DNA of 64,000 nucleotides from Proteobacteria bacterium CAG:495 (lineage in GTDB: Bacteria; Pseudomonadota; Alphaproteobacteria; RF32; CAG-239): positions 14,751 to 78,750 of the forward strand of contig HF995314.1 of NCBI GenBank assembly GCA_000432275.1, given 5' to 3'. Shown piece after piece: positions 53,018-63,020 of the stretch (its first letter is position 1; each line of letters opens with the position of its first letter). The position numbers were made by a program, and so were the translations under genes. The notes below the pieces were generated by a model. That model ran no database searches and was not told the origin of the DNA. It worked only from the letters and a program-made list of their open reading frames with translations.

Positions 53018-55096
53018 TCATTTTTTGATTTCGAAAACGAGAACGCTCCAAGCCGGCACTTTTATCTCAGCACCATTTGCGGCTTGCGCGTCATCAGCAT
53101 ATTTATCGGAACTGTCAAGCAGGAGGTTCCATTGGGCATCGGAACTCAGGGCCGGAAGTTTCCACATCACATCATTAAAATTGGCATTGAACAGGCACAT
53201 AACAAATTTGCTGCCGGTGTAAACGCAGTAGGAAAGGCATTTGCGGCTGCCGTCGTGCCAGTCGTCAGGCGCAAATTCGGTTCCGCGTTCGGTAAACCAA
53301 GTTAAGTCCTTAAAACCGCTGCGGTCTATCGGGCGGCCGGTAAAAAACTTGCTCCGTTCAAAAATCTTGAGTTTTTTACGCAGCTTTATGACCTTTTTGG
53401 CATACCGGGTCAGGCTTTGATGCAAATCGTCTATTCCTTCCCACGTCAGCCACGTTAAAGCATTATCCTGACAATAAGGATTGTTGTTGCCCATCTGAGT
53501 ATGGGCAAATTCGTCTCCGGCAACCATCATCGGGGTTCCGAAGGAAAGCATCAGCGTCGTCAGCATGGCCTTGGCCCGCATAAAACGGTTTTCCAAAATA
53601 ACCGAATTGTCCGTGTCGCCTTCGGTTCCGGAATTCCAGCTCCAGTTGGAATCATTTCCGTCGCGATTGTTTTCGCCATTGCTGGTATTGTGTTTATGAT
53701 TATGGCTGACGAGGTCCCGCAGATTAAAACCGTCATGAGCGGTGATAAAGTTTACGCTGGCCCAGATATCGCGGTTGTTATAATCAAAAATATCGCTGGA
53801 GCCGGTCAAACGGCTGGCCATTTCGGCAGTCTGAAACTGGTCGCCTTTCCAGAAACGTCTGATGTTATCACGGTATTTGTCATTCCATTCGGCCCAGCCG
53901 GGGAGAAAGGCACCGACCTGATATCCGCCAAAGCCGACATCCCACGGTTCGGCTATCATTTTGCTTTGGCGCAACAAGGGATCCTGAGCTACCGCGTACA
54001 TAAAACCGCTTTCACGGGAAAACGACGTTCCCTGACGAGCCAGTGTGGGTGCAAGATCGAAACGGAAACCATCAACATGCATTTGCTCAACCCAGTAGCG
54101 CAGGGAATCCATTACCAGACGCAACACATACGGATTTGACACATTAAACGATGCCCCACAACCGGTGGAATCATAATAATAGCGTTTATTATCGGGATTG
54201 AGCGTGTAGTATGAACTGTTGTCTATGCCGCGATAACACAGGGTCGGCCCGAGCTGATTGCCCTCGCCGGTATGATTATAGACCACATCCATTATGACTT
54301 CAAGGCCGTGGGCGTGCATATTTTTGACAAGGTCTTTTATTTCATTCACGTTATTCGTGGCCAGATACGATTGTTCCGGCGCAAAAAAGCTAAAACTTTC
54401 ATACCCCCAATAATTGTCGGTAATATAGCCTTTTTTGTGACGGTTTCCGAAAAAGGCGTGCACCGGCAGAAATTCGACGGCGGTAACCCCCAGCCATTTG
54501 ACGTAATTGATTACGCTTTTGTTGTTAAAGCCGGCAAAGGTTCCGCGTTTGGCCTCGGGAACATAAGGATGAAGTTTGGTATAACCGCGCAGATGGGTTT
54601 CATAAATAACGCTTTCTTCAAACTTGTGGCGGGGATGACGGTCATCGCCCCAATCATAAGCGTCGTCAACCACGACCGACTTCGGCACATAAGGCGCCGA
54701 ATCAAGCGCACTGAACGACAAATCCTTGTCGGGACTGTCGATGTCATAACCGAAAATGGCCTTATTCCAAATCAGTTTGCCGATGAGCTTTTTGCCATAC
54801 GGGTCAATCAGCAGCTTATGGTGGTTAAACCGCAGACCGGCCTCCGGCTTATACGGGCCGTAGACACGATAGCCATAAACCTGTTCAGGCTTAACCCCGG
54901 CCAGATAAATATGCCAAATGTTGTTGTCGTTTTCCGTGATGACGTAGCGTTCCAACTCTTCCGACCCGGAACGGTCAAACAGGCACAGTTCGACCTTTTC
55001 GGCATGAGCGGAGAACAAGGCAAAGTTTACTCCCTTCCCGTCATAACTCGAACCCAGTGGATAAGCCGCGCCGCCTGAAGGTTTGAAACTCTGCAT
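53018..55096 (-). CDS. glgX: Glycogen debranching enzyme GlgX
   Basis: 692 residues with an N-terminal CBM48 (YPLGSSYDGKGVNFALFSAH) and a GH13 barrel. Catalytic regions: EVIMDVVYNHTGEGN, VDGFRFDLAPTLAR with the nucleophile Asp, MIAEPWDVGFGGYQVG with the acid/base Glu, and NFITAHDGFNLRDLV with the third Asp. Isoamylase-type debranching of alpha-1,6 links in phosphorylase-limit glycogen is expected. AAAGGAG precedes the ATG. It lies 18 bases after glgB and before malQ, so branching, debranching and disproportionation are co-expressed. Confidence 0.95.
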   Translation of the reverse strand: MQSFKPSGGAAYPLGSSYDGKGVNFALFSAHAEKVELCLFDRSGSEELERYVITENDNNIWHIYLAGVKPEQVYGYRVYGPYKPEAGLRFNHHKLLIDPYGKKLIGKLIWNKAIFGYDIDSPDKDLSFSALDSAPYVPKSVVVDDAYDWGDDRHPRHKFEESVIYETHLRGYTKLHPYVPEAKRGTFAGFNNKSVINYVKWLGVTAVEFLPVHAFFGNRHKKGYITDNYWGYESFSFFAPEQSYLATNNVNEIKDLVKNMHAHGLEVIMDVVYNHTGEGNQLGPTLCYRGIDNSSYYTLNPDNKRYYYDSTGCGASFNVSNPYVLRLVMDSLRYWVEQMHVDGFRFDLAPTLARQGTSFSRESGFMYAVAQDPLLRQSKMIAEPWDVGFGGYQVGAFLPGWAEWNDKYRDNIRRFWKGDQFQTAEMASRLTGSSDIFDYNNRDIWASVNFITAHDGFNLRDLVSHNHKHNTSNGENNRDGNDSNWSWNSGTEGDTDNSVILENRFMRAKAMLTTLMLSFGTPMMVAGDEFAHTQMGNNNPYCQDNALTWLTWEGIDDLHQSLTRYAKKVIKLRKKLKIFERSKFFTGRPIDRSGFKDLTWFTERGTEFAPDDWHDGSRKCLSYCVYTGSKFVMCLFNANFNDVMWKLPALSSDAQWNLLLDSSDKYADDAQAANGAEIKVPAWSVLVFEIKK

Positions 55097-55114
55097 ATAA
55101 ACTCCTTTTTTTCA

Positions 55115-57307
55115 CTATCTCATCGGTTTTAGAACTATCGTTGCCAGCGGCGGAAGTTTCACCCGGATAGAATAAGGTTTGCAATTCCATTCCTGATTTT
55201 CGGCATACATCATTCCGTCATTTTTGACGCCGCTTCCCCAGTAGTTTACATCATCACTGTTAAAGATTTCTTGATAACCGCAATTTTCGTTGACGCCGAT
55301 GCGATAGTCTTCCCGGACGACGGGGGTAAAGTTTGAAATGACAATGAGGTAATCGCCCGGATTAACGCCTTTGCGCATATAGGCAATTACGCTGTCGTCG
55401 GAATTGGAATGATCAATCCACTCAAAACCGCGATAGTCGAAATCCTGCTGATACAGCGGAGGATTGCCCTTGTACATCAGGTTCAAATCACGCACACAAT
55501 TCTGCATTCCCTTGTACATGGGATAATCCAGCAAGAACCAACGCAAGCCTTCTTCGGCATTCCATTCCCAATCCTGACCGAATTCACATCCCATAAACAA
55601 AAGCTTTTTGCCGGGGTGGGTAAACATAAAGCCGTAATAAGCGCGCAGGTTGGCAAACTTCTGCCACTCGTCGCCCGGCATTTTGGCCAGCATAGAACCT
55701 TTGCCGTGAACCACCTCGTCATGCGAAATCGGAAGAATAAAGTTTTCGTTAAAGGCATATAACAATCCGAAAGTGAGCATTCCGTGATGATATTTGCGAT
55801 GAACCGGATCATGCGAAATATATTTCAGAGTGTCGTTCATCCACCCCATATTCCACTTGTAGCCAAAACCAAGCCCGCCCATTGAAGTCGGACGGGAAAC
55901 CATCGGCCAGGCAGTTGACTCTTCCGCTACGGTGAATGCGCCCTTGACTTCGGAATAAGCAAGCTCGTTCATCCGCCGCAAGAATGCAATCGCCTCTATG
56001 TTTTCATTGCCGCCGTAAATGTTGGGAATCCACTCGCCGTTTTTGCGGGAGTAGTCAAGATAGAGCATAGAGGCAACCGCGTCGACGCGAAGGCCGTCAA
56101 TGTGAAACTCCTTGAGCCAGTAGACGGCGCTGGCACACAAGAAATTAGCGACTTCGGTACGGCCGTAGTTGTAAATCTTCGTTCCCCAGTCGGTGTGTTC
56201 TCCCTTACGGGGATCGGCATGCTCATACAGATGGGTGCCGTCAAATTCGTTAAGTCCGTGACCGTCTTTGGGAAAATGGGCGGGAACCCAATCCATAATA
56301 ACAGAAATGCCGGCCTGATGGAACTTGTCAATAAGATAACGAAAATCATCCGGATTACCGAAACGGCTGGTGGGAGCAAACATACCGATAACCTGGTACC
56401 CCCAGGAACCGTCAAACGGATGCTCGGACACCGGCAAAAATTCAACATGGGTAAAGCCCATATTTACAACGTAAGGCACCAAATGATCAGCCAGCTCACG
56501 ATAGGTCAGATATTCGTTGTTTTCTTTGCGGCGCCATGATCCCAAATGAACCTCATAAACAGACATCGGCTTGTCGAACGAATTATGCTCCTCACGGTAA
56601 TTCATCCAATTGCCGTCATTCCAGTCATAGTGATTGATGTCATAGACCACAGATGCGGTATTGGGTCTTTTTTCGGCATAAAAAGCAACCGGGTCGGATT
56701 TTACCAGGATATAATCCTCCTGCGTTTTGACTTCAAATTTATAAAGCTCGCCCTCGCCGATACCGGGAATAAAAATATCCCACACGCCGCAGGTCGGATG
56801 CTTGCGCATTACATTGATGCGGCCGTCCCAGTTGTTGAAATTTCCGACCACGCTGACACGTTTGGCATTGGGAGCCCAGACGGCAAAACTGACGCCTTTG
56901 ACCCCGTTCATTTCGGCGGGATGGGCACCAAGTTTTTTATACATCTGAAGATGATTTCCCTCCGCGAGAAGATAGATATCCATATCGCCGAGGAAAGACG
57001 GAAAACGATATGGGTCTTCCGCTTCATAAACGCTTCCCATATCATTTTCAATTCGGAATTTGTAAGCGAAATTTTCTCTTGCGCCGAGGTTAATCTGGTA
57101 GAATCCACGATCATCCAAACGGGTCATAAACCCTAAGGAATTATTGTTGTTATCAAGTAGTTCAATGGCTTTAGAATGAGGCTGATAAGCTCGAATAAAA
57201 ACTTCTTTGCTGCCCTTGTCTTTATGTATTCCGAGTACTGCAAAAACGTTGCCGTGATCACCGTTTATTACGGCTTCCATCTCTTCTTTTGATAATAAGT
57301 TTTCCAT
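55115..57307 (-). CDS. glgB: 1,4-alpha-glucan branching enzyme GlgB
   Basis: 730 residues from the ATG at 57307, with AAGGAAA upstream; the frame extends to 57361 without a ribosome site. Domain order is N1 (a tandem CBM48-like module, [15 protein letters not shown]), CBM48 ([20 protein letters not shown]), GH13 barrel and C-terminal beta domain. Catalytic motifs: [45 protein letters not shown] and [14 protein letters not shown]. It forms alpha-1,6 branches in glycogen. First gene of the operon. glgA, glgC and glgP are not in the window. Confidence 0.96.
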   Translation of the reverse strand: MENLLSKEEMEAVINGDHGNVFAVLGIHKDKGSKEVFIRAYQPHSKAIELLDNNNNSLGFMTRLDDRGFYQINLGARENFAYKFRIENDMGSVYEAEDPYRFPSFLGDMDIYLLAEGNHLQMYKKLGAHPAEMNGVKGVSFAVWAPNAKRVSVVGNFNNWDGRINVMRKHPTCGVWDIFIPGIGEGELYKFEVKTQEDYILVKSDPVAFYAEKRPNTASVVYDINHYDWNDGNWMNYREEHNSFDKPMSVYEVHLGSWRRKENNEYLTYRELADHLVPYVVNMGFTHVEFLPVSEHPFDGSWGYQVIGMFAPTSRFGNPDDFRYLIDKFHQAGISVIMDWVPAHFPKDGHGLNEFDGTHLYEHADPRKGEHTDWGTKIYNYGRTEVANFLCASAVYWLKEFHIDGLRVDAVASMLYLDYSRKNGEWIPNIYGGNENIEAIAFLRRMNELAYSEVKGAFTVAEESTAWPMVSRPTSMGGLGFGYKWNMGWMNDTLKYISHDPVHRKYHHGMLTFGLLYAFNENFILPISHDEVVHGKGSMLAKMPGDEWQKFANLRAYYGFMFTHPGKKLLFMGCEFGQDWEWNAEEGLRWFLLDYPMYKGMQNCVRDLNLMYKGNPPLYQQDFDYRGFEWIDHSNSDDSVIAYMRKGVNPGDYLIVISNFTPVVREDYRIGVNENCGYQEIFNSDDVNYWGSGVKNDGMMYAENQEWNCKPYSIRVKLPPLATIVLKPMR

Positions 57308-57532
57308 ATAGATTTCCTTAAAATTAACAACATAATTCAGACCTAAATTCTTTAGGGACACGGTCTTTTTAAATATCTATAATTTCTTATAATTTTAAAT
57401 GCAAGCTTTTTAAGCCCCCTGAAAAAAATATTTTAGAAAATCAAGAAATTCAGAGGATTAATAGTTGACGTATTAAAATTTAATTGTATATTAATTATTG
57501 TTTACCAAAAATTTTATTTGGAGTTAGTGATT

Positions 57533-57784
57533 ATGATGAAAAATATCGAACAAGCTATCAGAGAAGCTGCTTATTACAACTGGCAAAACGCCGGCTGCCC
57601 GCAAGGTCAGGATGAGTACTTCTGGGCTATGGCTGTTGAGCAGTTTTCCAACAAAAGCAGCTGCAGCAAATCTTCTTGCAAATCATCATCTGCAAAGAAA
57701 TGCTCTACTTCTTCTGCCAAGAAAACTTCTTCTTGCAAGTCCAGCTCGAGCAAAAGTTCAAGCGCTAAAAAATCTTCTAAATAG
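57533..57784 (+). CDS. DUF2934 protein with a Lys/Ser/Cys-rich tail
   Basis: 83 residues from the ATG at 57533, with GGAG 9 bases upstream. The first 40 residues form a DUF2934 motif (EQAIREAAYYNWQNAGCPQG and onward to WAMAVEQ). The remaining 40 are a low-complexity tail of Lys, Ser and Ala with four cysteines (SSCSKSSCKSSSAKK, then CSTSSAKKTSSCKSSSSKSS), resembling histone-H1- or AlgP-like tails. The tail could bind nucleic acid or metal; function unknown. A strong terminator follows. Upstream 220 bases are AT-rich and gene-free, probably the divergent promoter with glgB. Confidence 0.82.
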   Translation: MMKNIEQAIREAAYYNWQNAGCPQGQDEYFWAMAVEQFSNKSSCSKSSCKSSSAKKCSTSSAKKTSSCKSSSSKSSSAKKSSK

Positions 57785-57810
57785 ATTTGTTTTAGCATCA
57801 AAAACAATAA

Positions 57811-57842
57811 AGAAAGTTCCTGTGTTTAAGGAACTTTTTTTA
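57811..57842 (+). terminator. Terminator after the DUF2934 gene
   Basis: The stem AAAGTTCC/GGAACTTT with a 9-base loop is followed by TTTT. It also lies 10 bases past the convergent minus-strand gene. Confidence 0.8.
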
Positions 57843-57851
57843 TGTCCGGAA

Positions 57852-59171
57852 TCAGGGTTTCCGCAACGTAAAAATCCACCCCATAACTTCGGCCTCACCT
57901 TCGTTGCGAAGCTTTGCCTCACTTTGGTTTGCCAAGACAAAACCACTTTTTTCCGCACAGCTTTTGACATAGTTTTCGGCATGAGCAAAACGTCCGGAAA
58001 GATGCAGATAATAATCCTGCGAATCAAACACGTTACGGGTTACGGAAAAAATAAAATTTCCACCCGGAGCGAGAATACGAAAAAACGAATCAAAAACGTT
58101 TTGCAGTTCACCAAAATAAGTAAGAACATCCGCGGCGACAATCATATCGTACGGCGTTTCGGCAACTGCGGAAAAATGCTCCAAATCATCAACAAACAAT
58201 TGTTTATAAATGTTTTTTTTGCGAGCTTCCATAATCATTCGAACAGATAAATCAACCCCGAAAAAAGCAGCGTGCGGCAAAATTTCCGACAGCAGTTTGG
58301 CACACAGACCGGTGCCGCAACCGGCGTCCAAAACATTGAGAGCAGCCTCAGAATCCGTACCGTAAATTTTAGCTGCCGCAGAGCGAATCAGCTGAGGTAC
58401 GCTATAGTTTAACGCCGCCAAAGAATCCTCAAACGTGTCGGCAAAAACATCAAAAATATTTTGCACATATGCGGAATCCGCCTTAGTGACTTTCGGACTG
58501 TGGCGGAGGGAATCCGCGACATATTTTACCACGGCATTTTCCGAATAAGCGTCGAGCCATTTTTGCAAAGCGTCATCAATGTATTTTTCGCCTTTTTCGA
58601 TTGCTGCTTCGTAAAGCGTATAGGCAAAATTTATATGCTGGGAATCCGCGCCGCCGCTTAAGGTTACGGCCTGCCAGGCATGCTCTATTCCGCGCAAGTG
58701 GTCGCCGCTTTTCTGGTAGGCCTGCCCCAGATAATTGTGAAGCCAAAAATCAGAAGAATCGAGTTGCAGCGCCTGCTGAAAAACGGGAATGGAATCCGCA
58801 TAATCGTCTTCTTCAAAAAAAGCATATGCAAGTGCGGTCAGAGCCGAGACGTTTTGGGAATCGGTTTTTAAAACTTCCTGCGCATAACGGCGCGCTTCCG
58901 CATAATTGCGCATAGCATGAAAAGTGTTGGCAATGTTGATTTTCAAACTAACATCCCCGGGCGCCACTTTCTGCATTTTGCGATACCATTCCAGCGCCTT
59001 TTCATAATTGCGGCGGAGATAAAAAATATTGCCCAGAATAAGCAGGGAATCCGCATTTTTTTTATCAACCCGCAAAGCCTGCAACGCCAATTGCTCTGCA
59101 GCGGCATAATCTCCGCGGCGATAGGCTGCATTGCTGTCATAACTTAATTGTACTGCTGTGGACTGCGACAT
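57852..59171 (-). CDS. TPR-repeat protein fused to an SAM-dependent methyltransferase
   Basis: 439 residues. Roughly residues 5-215 are TPR helices (YRRGDYAAAEQLALQALRVD, LLILGNIFYLRRNYEKALEW, NIANTFHAMRNYAEARRYAQ, ALTALAYAFFEEDDYADSIP). Residues about 280-430 form a class I methyltransferase: NVLDAGCGTGLCAKLLSEIL (motif I), AAFFGVDLSVRMIMEARKK, DMIVAADVLTYFGELQNVFD and a C-terminal LAPGGNFIFSV strand. It is related to predicted TPR-methyltransferases of Alphaproteobacteria. The TPR part probably selects a protein substrate. Substrate unknown. Confidence 0.88.
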   Translation of the reverse strand: MSQSTAVQLSYDSNAAYRRGDYAAAEQLALQALRVDKKNADSLLILGNIFYLRRNYEKALEWYRKMQKVAPGDVSLKINIANTFHAMRNYAEARRYAQEVLKTDSQNVSALTALAYAFFEEDDYADSIPVFQQALQLDSSDFWLHNYLGQAYQKSGDHLRGIEHAWQAVTLSGGADSQHINFAYTLYEAAIEKGEKYIDDALQKWLDAYSENAVVKYVADSLRHSPKVTKADSAYVQNIFDVFADTFEDSLAALNYSVPQLIRSAAAKIYGTDSEAALNVLDAGCGTGLCAKLLSEILPHAAFFGVDLSVRMIMEARKKNIYKQLFVDDLEHFSAVAETPYDMIVAADVLTYFGELQNVFDSFFRILAPGGNFIFSVTRNVFDSQDYYLHLSGRFAHAENYVKSCAEKSGFVLANQSEAKLRNEGEAEVMGWIFTLRKP

Positions 59172-59420
59172 TGTTTCTGATATCCGATTGTTTGAAATTT
59201 TGATACGGGGTATAGCATAAAGAATCTAAATTAATATTAATAAAATTCCAAAGCGTCTTTTTTTTACCGACAAACGAAGAGACTTTTTCAGGGGCCATAT
59301 TCGATTTGCCCCCCAAAAAAATTCATTGAACATTTTTCATTCTGACTCGGTATGCCAAGTATTTGATATTTATATGAGGGAATTTGCGCTTTAAAGTCAG
59401 AATGGAATAGAGAAAAAAAA

Positions 59421-59452
59421 TAAAAAGCCTTGATAAAAAACCAAGGCTTTTC
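59421..59452 (-). terminator. Terminator of tRNA-Leu
   Basis: The stem AAAAGCCTTG/CAAGGCTTTT is followed on the minus strand by TTATTTTTTTT, 5 bases after the tRNA 3' end. Confidence 0.85.
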
Positions 59453-59456
59453 AATT

Positions 59457-59542
59457 TGGTAGGGGTAGTCAGACTCGAACTGACACGGCCTGAGGCCACA
59501 AGATTTTGAGTCTAGCGCGTCTACCAGTTCCGCCATACCCCC
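59457..59542 (-). tRNA. tRNA-Leu (anticodon CAA)
   Basis: 86 bases with the long variable arm of class II tRNAs. On the minus strand the acceptor stem is GGGGGTA/TACCCCT, the D arm includes TGGCGGAACTGGTAGACGCG, the anticodon loop is CTCAAAA with anticodon CAA, the T arm is CAGTTCGAGTCTG, and CCA is encoded. One mismatch sits in the anticodon stem and a G-T pair at position 1-72. Confidence 0.93.
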
Positions 59543-59632
59543 ACAAAGTATTTGCATAAATAATATATTTAATTGGACTCGTCAACAGTTTTTTTATAAT
59601 ATCTGAGAAGTTTTTAAGATAAGGAGAAAATT

Positions 59633-60598
59633 ATGCATATTCTGGTCATCGGCGGCGCCGGGTATATCGGCAGCCATGTGGTTAAGGCTCTGCTGGACAA
59701 AGGGATGCGGGTCACCGTTTTTGACAACCTCTCCACCGGACTGAAAATCAATTTTTTTGAAAAAGCCGAATATGTTGTCGGCGATATTCTGAACTATGAC
59801 GAAATCGCCTCTGCCATGCAGAAGAATGTCGACGGGGTTGTTTTGCTGGCTGCAAAAAAAGCCGTCGGAGAATCGATGTCGTTTCCGGAAAAATATGCTC
59901 TCAACAACATCAGCGGGACAATCAACGTCTTAAACGCGATGAGTGCGCATAATGTCAAAAATCTGGTATTTTCTTCTTCTGCGGCGGTTTACGGAATGCC
60001 CGAATATTTGCCGATTGACGAGCAGCATCCGCTCAATCCCATCAATTTTTACGGTTTTACCAAATACGACATGGAAAAATACTTTGAATGGTACGACCGT
60101 CTGAAAGGTATAAAATATGTTTCGCTGCGCTATTTTAACGCCGTCGGCTACGACGAGGACGGAGATGTCAGAGGCTTGGAAAAGAATCCGCAAAACCTGC
60201 TGCCCATCGTGATGGAAACGGCTGTCGGCATACGCGAGAAAATGCAAATTTTCGGCAACGACTACGACACCCGCGACGGCACATGCATTCGGGATTACAT
60301 ACACGTTACGGACCTTGCCGCGGCGCACATTGCCGCCTTGGATTTTTTGAGCCGAAAACAGCAAAGCGAAATTTTTAACCTGGGAACCGAAACGGGTATC
60401 AGCGTGTTGGAAATGGTGAATAAAACCGAAGAACTTTTAGGATTGAAAATTAACTATGAATTTGCGCCGAGACGCCCGGGAGACCCCGCCGTTCTGACCG
60501 CTTCCGTCGGCAAAGCCCGTAAAGTTTTAGGCTGGACAGCCACGCACAGCAGCCTTGAAAACATTATACTTTCAACTTGGCAAGCATATAAACATTAG
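59633..60598 (+). CDS. galE: UDP-glucose 4-epimerase
   Basis: 321 residues of the extended SDR family. NAD binding: ILVIGGAGYIGSHVVKALLD and VFDNLSTGLK. Catalytic pair Tyr-x-x-x-Lys in INFYGFTKYDMEKYFE, with the Ser of VFSSSAAVYG upstream. GalE-type motifs RYFNAVGYDEDG, GTCIRDYIHVTDLAAAHIAA and RRPGDPAVLTASVGKARKVL are present. It interconverts UDP-glucose and UDP-galactose for envelope sugars. AAGGAG precedes the start. Single gene. Confidence 0.94.
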   Translation: MHILVIGGAGYIGSHVVKALLDKGMRVTVFDNLSTGLKINFFEKAEYVVGDILNYDEIASAMQKNVDGVVLLAAKKAVGESMSFPEKYALNNISGTINVLNAMSAHNVKNLVFSSSAAVYGMPEYLPIDEQHPLNPINFYGFTKYDMEKYFEWYDRLKGIKYVSLRYFNAVGYDEDGDVRGLEKNPQNLLPIVMETAVGIREKMQIFGNDYDTRDGTCIRDYIHVTDLAAAHIAALDFLSRKQQSEIFNLGTETGISVLEMVNKTEELLGLKINYEFAPRRPGDPAVLTASVGKARKVLGWTATHSSLENIILSTWQAYKH

Positions 60599-60671
60599 TT
60601 ATACACAACTTTTTAAGAAAAAATTAAGAATTATATTTAGCACATTCAAAGCCACGATGAGGAGGACGAGA

Positions 60672-60884
60672 ATGGCCAAAATGAATGTTGCGACTTTTTT
60701 GATGGGAAACATCAGCAGCCGGCTTCCCAATGAGCTGGGCGAACACGAACGCGGAATAATCATTAATCAGATGATAGAAAGCTGGGAAGACCGCAAATAC
60801 CTGCATCCGCTGCCGCGGCATGAGACCAAACGTTCGGCCAACCATTTTTCAGCCGAATACAATTGGGGCTTCCGAAAGAATTAG
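60672..60884 (+). CDS. Small hypothetical protein
   Basis: 70 residues from the ATG at 60672, with a strong AGGAGGA 7-8 bases upstream; the frame runs back into galE without a ribosome site. Sequence segments: NVATFLMGNISSRLPNELGE, a predicted helix with INQMIESWEDRKYLHP, and a basic tail. No cysteine, no signal peptide. Not recognised. It is convergent with the flaF gene. Confidence 0.65.
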   Translation: MAKMNVATFLMGNISSRLPNELGEHERGIIINQMIESWEDRKYLHPLPRHETKRSANHFSAEYNWGFRKN

Positions 60885-60906
60885 ACGGGACCGCCGGCGG
60901 AATTTT

Positions 60907-61272
60907 CTATCCGCCGTTGCCAGCCAGTCCTTTAGCAATATTCATATTGATGTTTATCAATACGTTAAGTTTTTCGGGAGTTGGGTTAATCAAAATCTCC
61001 ACAGTTCTTTGGAAAATAAACATTGCCAAGTTCAGAATGCTTCTTCTGACCTCTTCTGGCTGAGGACAATCCGCTTCGCCCATGGCAGAAGCCAAAATCG
61101 TCCACAATTTGCGATTTTTTTCTAACGCTTCATCCAACTCACTTTTACGCTCATCCCAGTTTTCCATAATTGCATTCAGAGCCGAAGCGGTCCGAATAAG
61201 GGCGCGGCTTTCCAATTCTGTCTGCTCAAGCCCTAAAACCTGGTTTTGCGTATAGTTTTGAGATGCGTCCAT
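60907..61272 (-). CDS. flaF: Flagellar biosynthesis regulator FlaF
   Basis: 121 residues, helical. The alphaproteobacterial FlaF pattern is visible: SRALIRTASALNAIMENWDE, EALEKNRKLWTILASAMGEA, RRSILNLAMFIFQRTVEILI and the C-terminal LNVLININMNIAKGL. FlaF is needed for flagellin translation and export with FlbT. flbT is not next to it, and flagellin genes are not in the window. It stands apart from the flgI-flgL block at 33-39 kb. Confidence 0.85.
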   Translation of the reverse strand: MDASQNYTQNQVLGLEQTELESRALIRTASALNAIMENWDERKSELDEALEKNRKLWTILASAMGEADCPQPEEVRRSILNLAMFIFQRTVEILINPTPEKLNVLININMNIAKGLAGNGG

Positions 61273-61388
61273 TTATATAATTTTCATCCTTATAAAATGT
61301 TTCTTAACCTAATTACAGTATGATGATAACATCGTTTAAGTTACGGAATGGTAAACATCCGCAGAAAAAAATATTAGGGACGAAACTA

Positions 61389-62279
61389 ATGAAAAAGATT
61401 ATGTCATTTGGTTTGGCTGCCGCATTTATCGCCGTCAGCATTATGAGCGCACAGGCTATGGTCCGCTACGAAGACAAGTACCCGAAAAAAATCCGGGAAG
61501 TGCGAATCACCGGGTTTATCGACTATGCCCCGTTTGGTTACACCCAGCATCCGGACAGCAAAATGCGCGGCAAATTTTTCTCGGTTTATCAGCCGATGAT
61601 TGATACGTTTCAGAAAGAAAACAATCTGAAAATCATATACAACCTCAAGAAAAACGATTATGAAGACCTGGTTGCTGCCGTTCGCAGCGGCGACATCGAC
61701 ATGATTTTGGGAATGTATCACGAAACGGAATTATACAAAGGTCTGGAGGCGGTTTATCCGTCAATCATGAGCAATCCGATTACGGTTTTTATGCTGCCGA
61801 ATCGCATTAACGAGGTTCAAAAAATAGAAGACTTGAAAAAGCTGAAAGGCGTCGGCATCACAAAAGAGCACTACAGCGACTATGTTGCGGAGCAGATTAA
61901 ACAATATAATCTGGAAATGGTTGACACGCCTTATGAATTGTTTGAACGTTTATTTACCAAAAAAGCCGATTATATTATGGTCAGCCAGTACTATGGCCTG
62001 GTTGAGGCAATCAAACTGGGACTGAGGGAACAAATCAGCATCGCCAAGCAAACCCTTTGGAAGATGCCCCTGTTTATCGGCGTCTCAAAGATTTCGCCGC
62101 AGCGCAAGCTTATCACCCAGAAACTTACCCGTTTTTCCGAAGATCCGAAAAACCAACAGCTGATTGAAGACTATCTCAAACAGATGATTGCCGATTTTGA
62201 AAAAGAATACAACGGCGTCGTACCGCCGACTTTCGGCCTGGAAAAAGACGCTCCGCAAAAAAACGACGAACAGAAGTGA
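61389..62279 (+). CDS. Periplasmic amino-acid-type solute-binding protein (SBP_bac_3)
   Basis: 296 residues from the ATG at 61389. Signal peptide KKIMSFGLAAAFIAVSIMSA ends near QAM. The two-lobed type 3 binding fold is indicated by GFIDYAPFGY, the DLVAAVRSGDIDMILGMYHE segment and LKKLKGVGITKEHYSDYVAE. Close relatives bind polar amino acids for ABC importers. No permease or ATPase gene is nearby, and the C-terminal tail is extra-charged (KDAPQKNDEQK), so a sensing or orphan role is possible. Confidence 0.85.
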   Translation: MKKIMSFGLAAAFIAVSIMSAQAMVRYEDKYPKKIREVRITGFIDYAPFGYTQHPDSKMRGKFFSVYQPMIDTFQKENNLKIIYNLKKNDYEDLVAAVRSGDIDMILGMYHETELYKGLEAVYPSIMSNPITVFMLPNRINEVQKIEDLKKLKGVGITKEHYSDYVAEQIKQYNLEMVDTPYELFERLFTKKADYIMVSQYYGLVEAIKLGLREQISIAKQTLWKMPLFIGVSKISPQRKLITQKLTRFSEDPKNQQLIEDYLKQMIADFEKEYNGVVPPTFGLEKDAPQKNDEQK

Positions 62280-62345
62280 TGTCTGCTTGACCTTTAAAAT
62301 CTTGCAGGTAGAATAAATTAAACCAGTTTAGAAAAGGCGAATAAC

Positions 62346-63011
62346 ATGGTATTGCTGATACATCATCCGGTTTCCCCGCACGCCAGAAAAATCAGAGCAT
62401 TGATGAGCGAAAAAAAGATGCTGTTCATCCTAAAGGAAGAAGAGCCCTGGAAGCTTTCCGACGATGTATACAAACTTAATCCGGCAGGAGAACTTCCGAT
62501 ATTTCTGAGCGACGGCAACGTGGTGGTGGGCAATTACGCAATCACCGAATATCTGGAAGAAACCGGTTCCGAAGCGCCGATGATAAGCGGCGATGCCAAG
62601 CAACGAGCCGAAATCCGCCGTATTACGGAATGGTTTGACAACAAGTTTTACAAAGAGGTCTACCGCAACATCGTTTACGAAAAGGTGCACAAGCGCTTTG
62701 CCCAGGGGAGCGCGCCGGATTCAAAAATTCTGAAAGTAGGCTTAAACAACCTTAACTTTCATCTTGAATATCTTGACTGGCTGCTGGAACGCCGCACTTA
62801 TCTGGCAACGGACGAATTTACGCTGGCCGACATTGCCGCCGCAGCGCATTTGTCTATCATCGATTATCTCGGCGACGTTCCCTGGGACTTGTACCGCAAT
62901 GTCAAACTTTGGTATTCCAAGGTCAAATCCCGCCCTTGCTTTAAAGACATCCTCAAGGATAACATTCGCGGTATTCTGCCGGCAAAACATTATGCAAATT
63001 TAGATTTTTAA
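62346..63011 (+). CDS. Glutathione S-transferase-like protein
   Basis: 221 residues. Thioredoxin-like N-terminal domain: HHPVSPHARKIRALMSEKKM with a catalytic-type Ser, then PAGELPIFLSDGNVVVGNYA and the EYLE motif that contacts the glutathione gamma-glutamyl group. A C-terminal all-alpha domain follows, with the N-capping FTLADIAAAAHLSIIDYL. It matches bacterial GST/stringent-starvation-protein-like members. Substrate unknown. AAAAGGCGAATAAC precedes the ATG. The lipoprotein gene follows after 9 bases. Confidence 0.9.
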   Translation: MVLLIHHPVSPHARKIRALMSEKKMLFILKEEEPWKLSDDVYKLNPAGELPIFLSDGNVVVGNYAITEYLEETGSEAPMISGDAKQRAEIRRITEWFDNKFYKEVYRNIVYEKVHKRFAQGSAPDSKILKVGLNNLNFHLEYLDWLLERRTYLATDEFTLADIAAAAHLSIIDYLGDVPWDLYRNVKLWYSKVKSRPCFKDILKDNIRGILPAKHYANLDF

Positions 63012-63020
63012 GAGGAAGCA

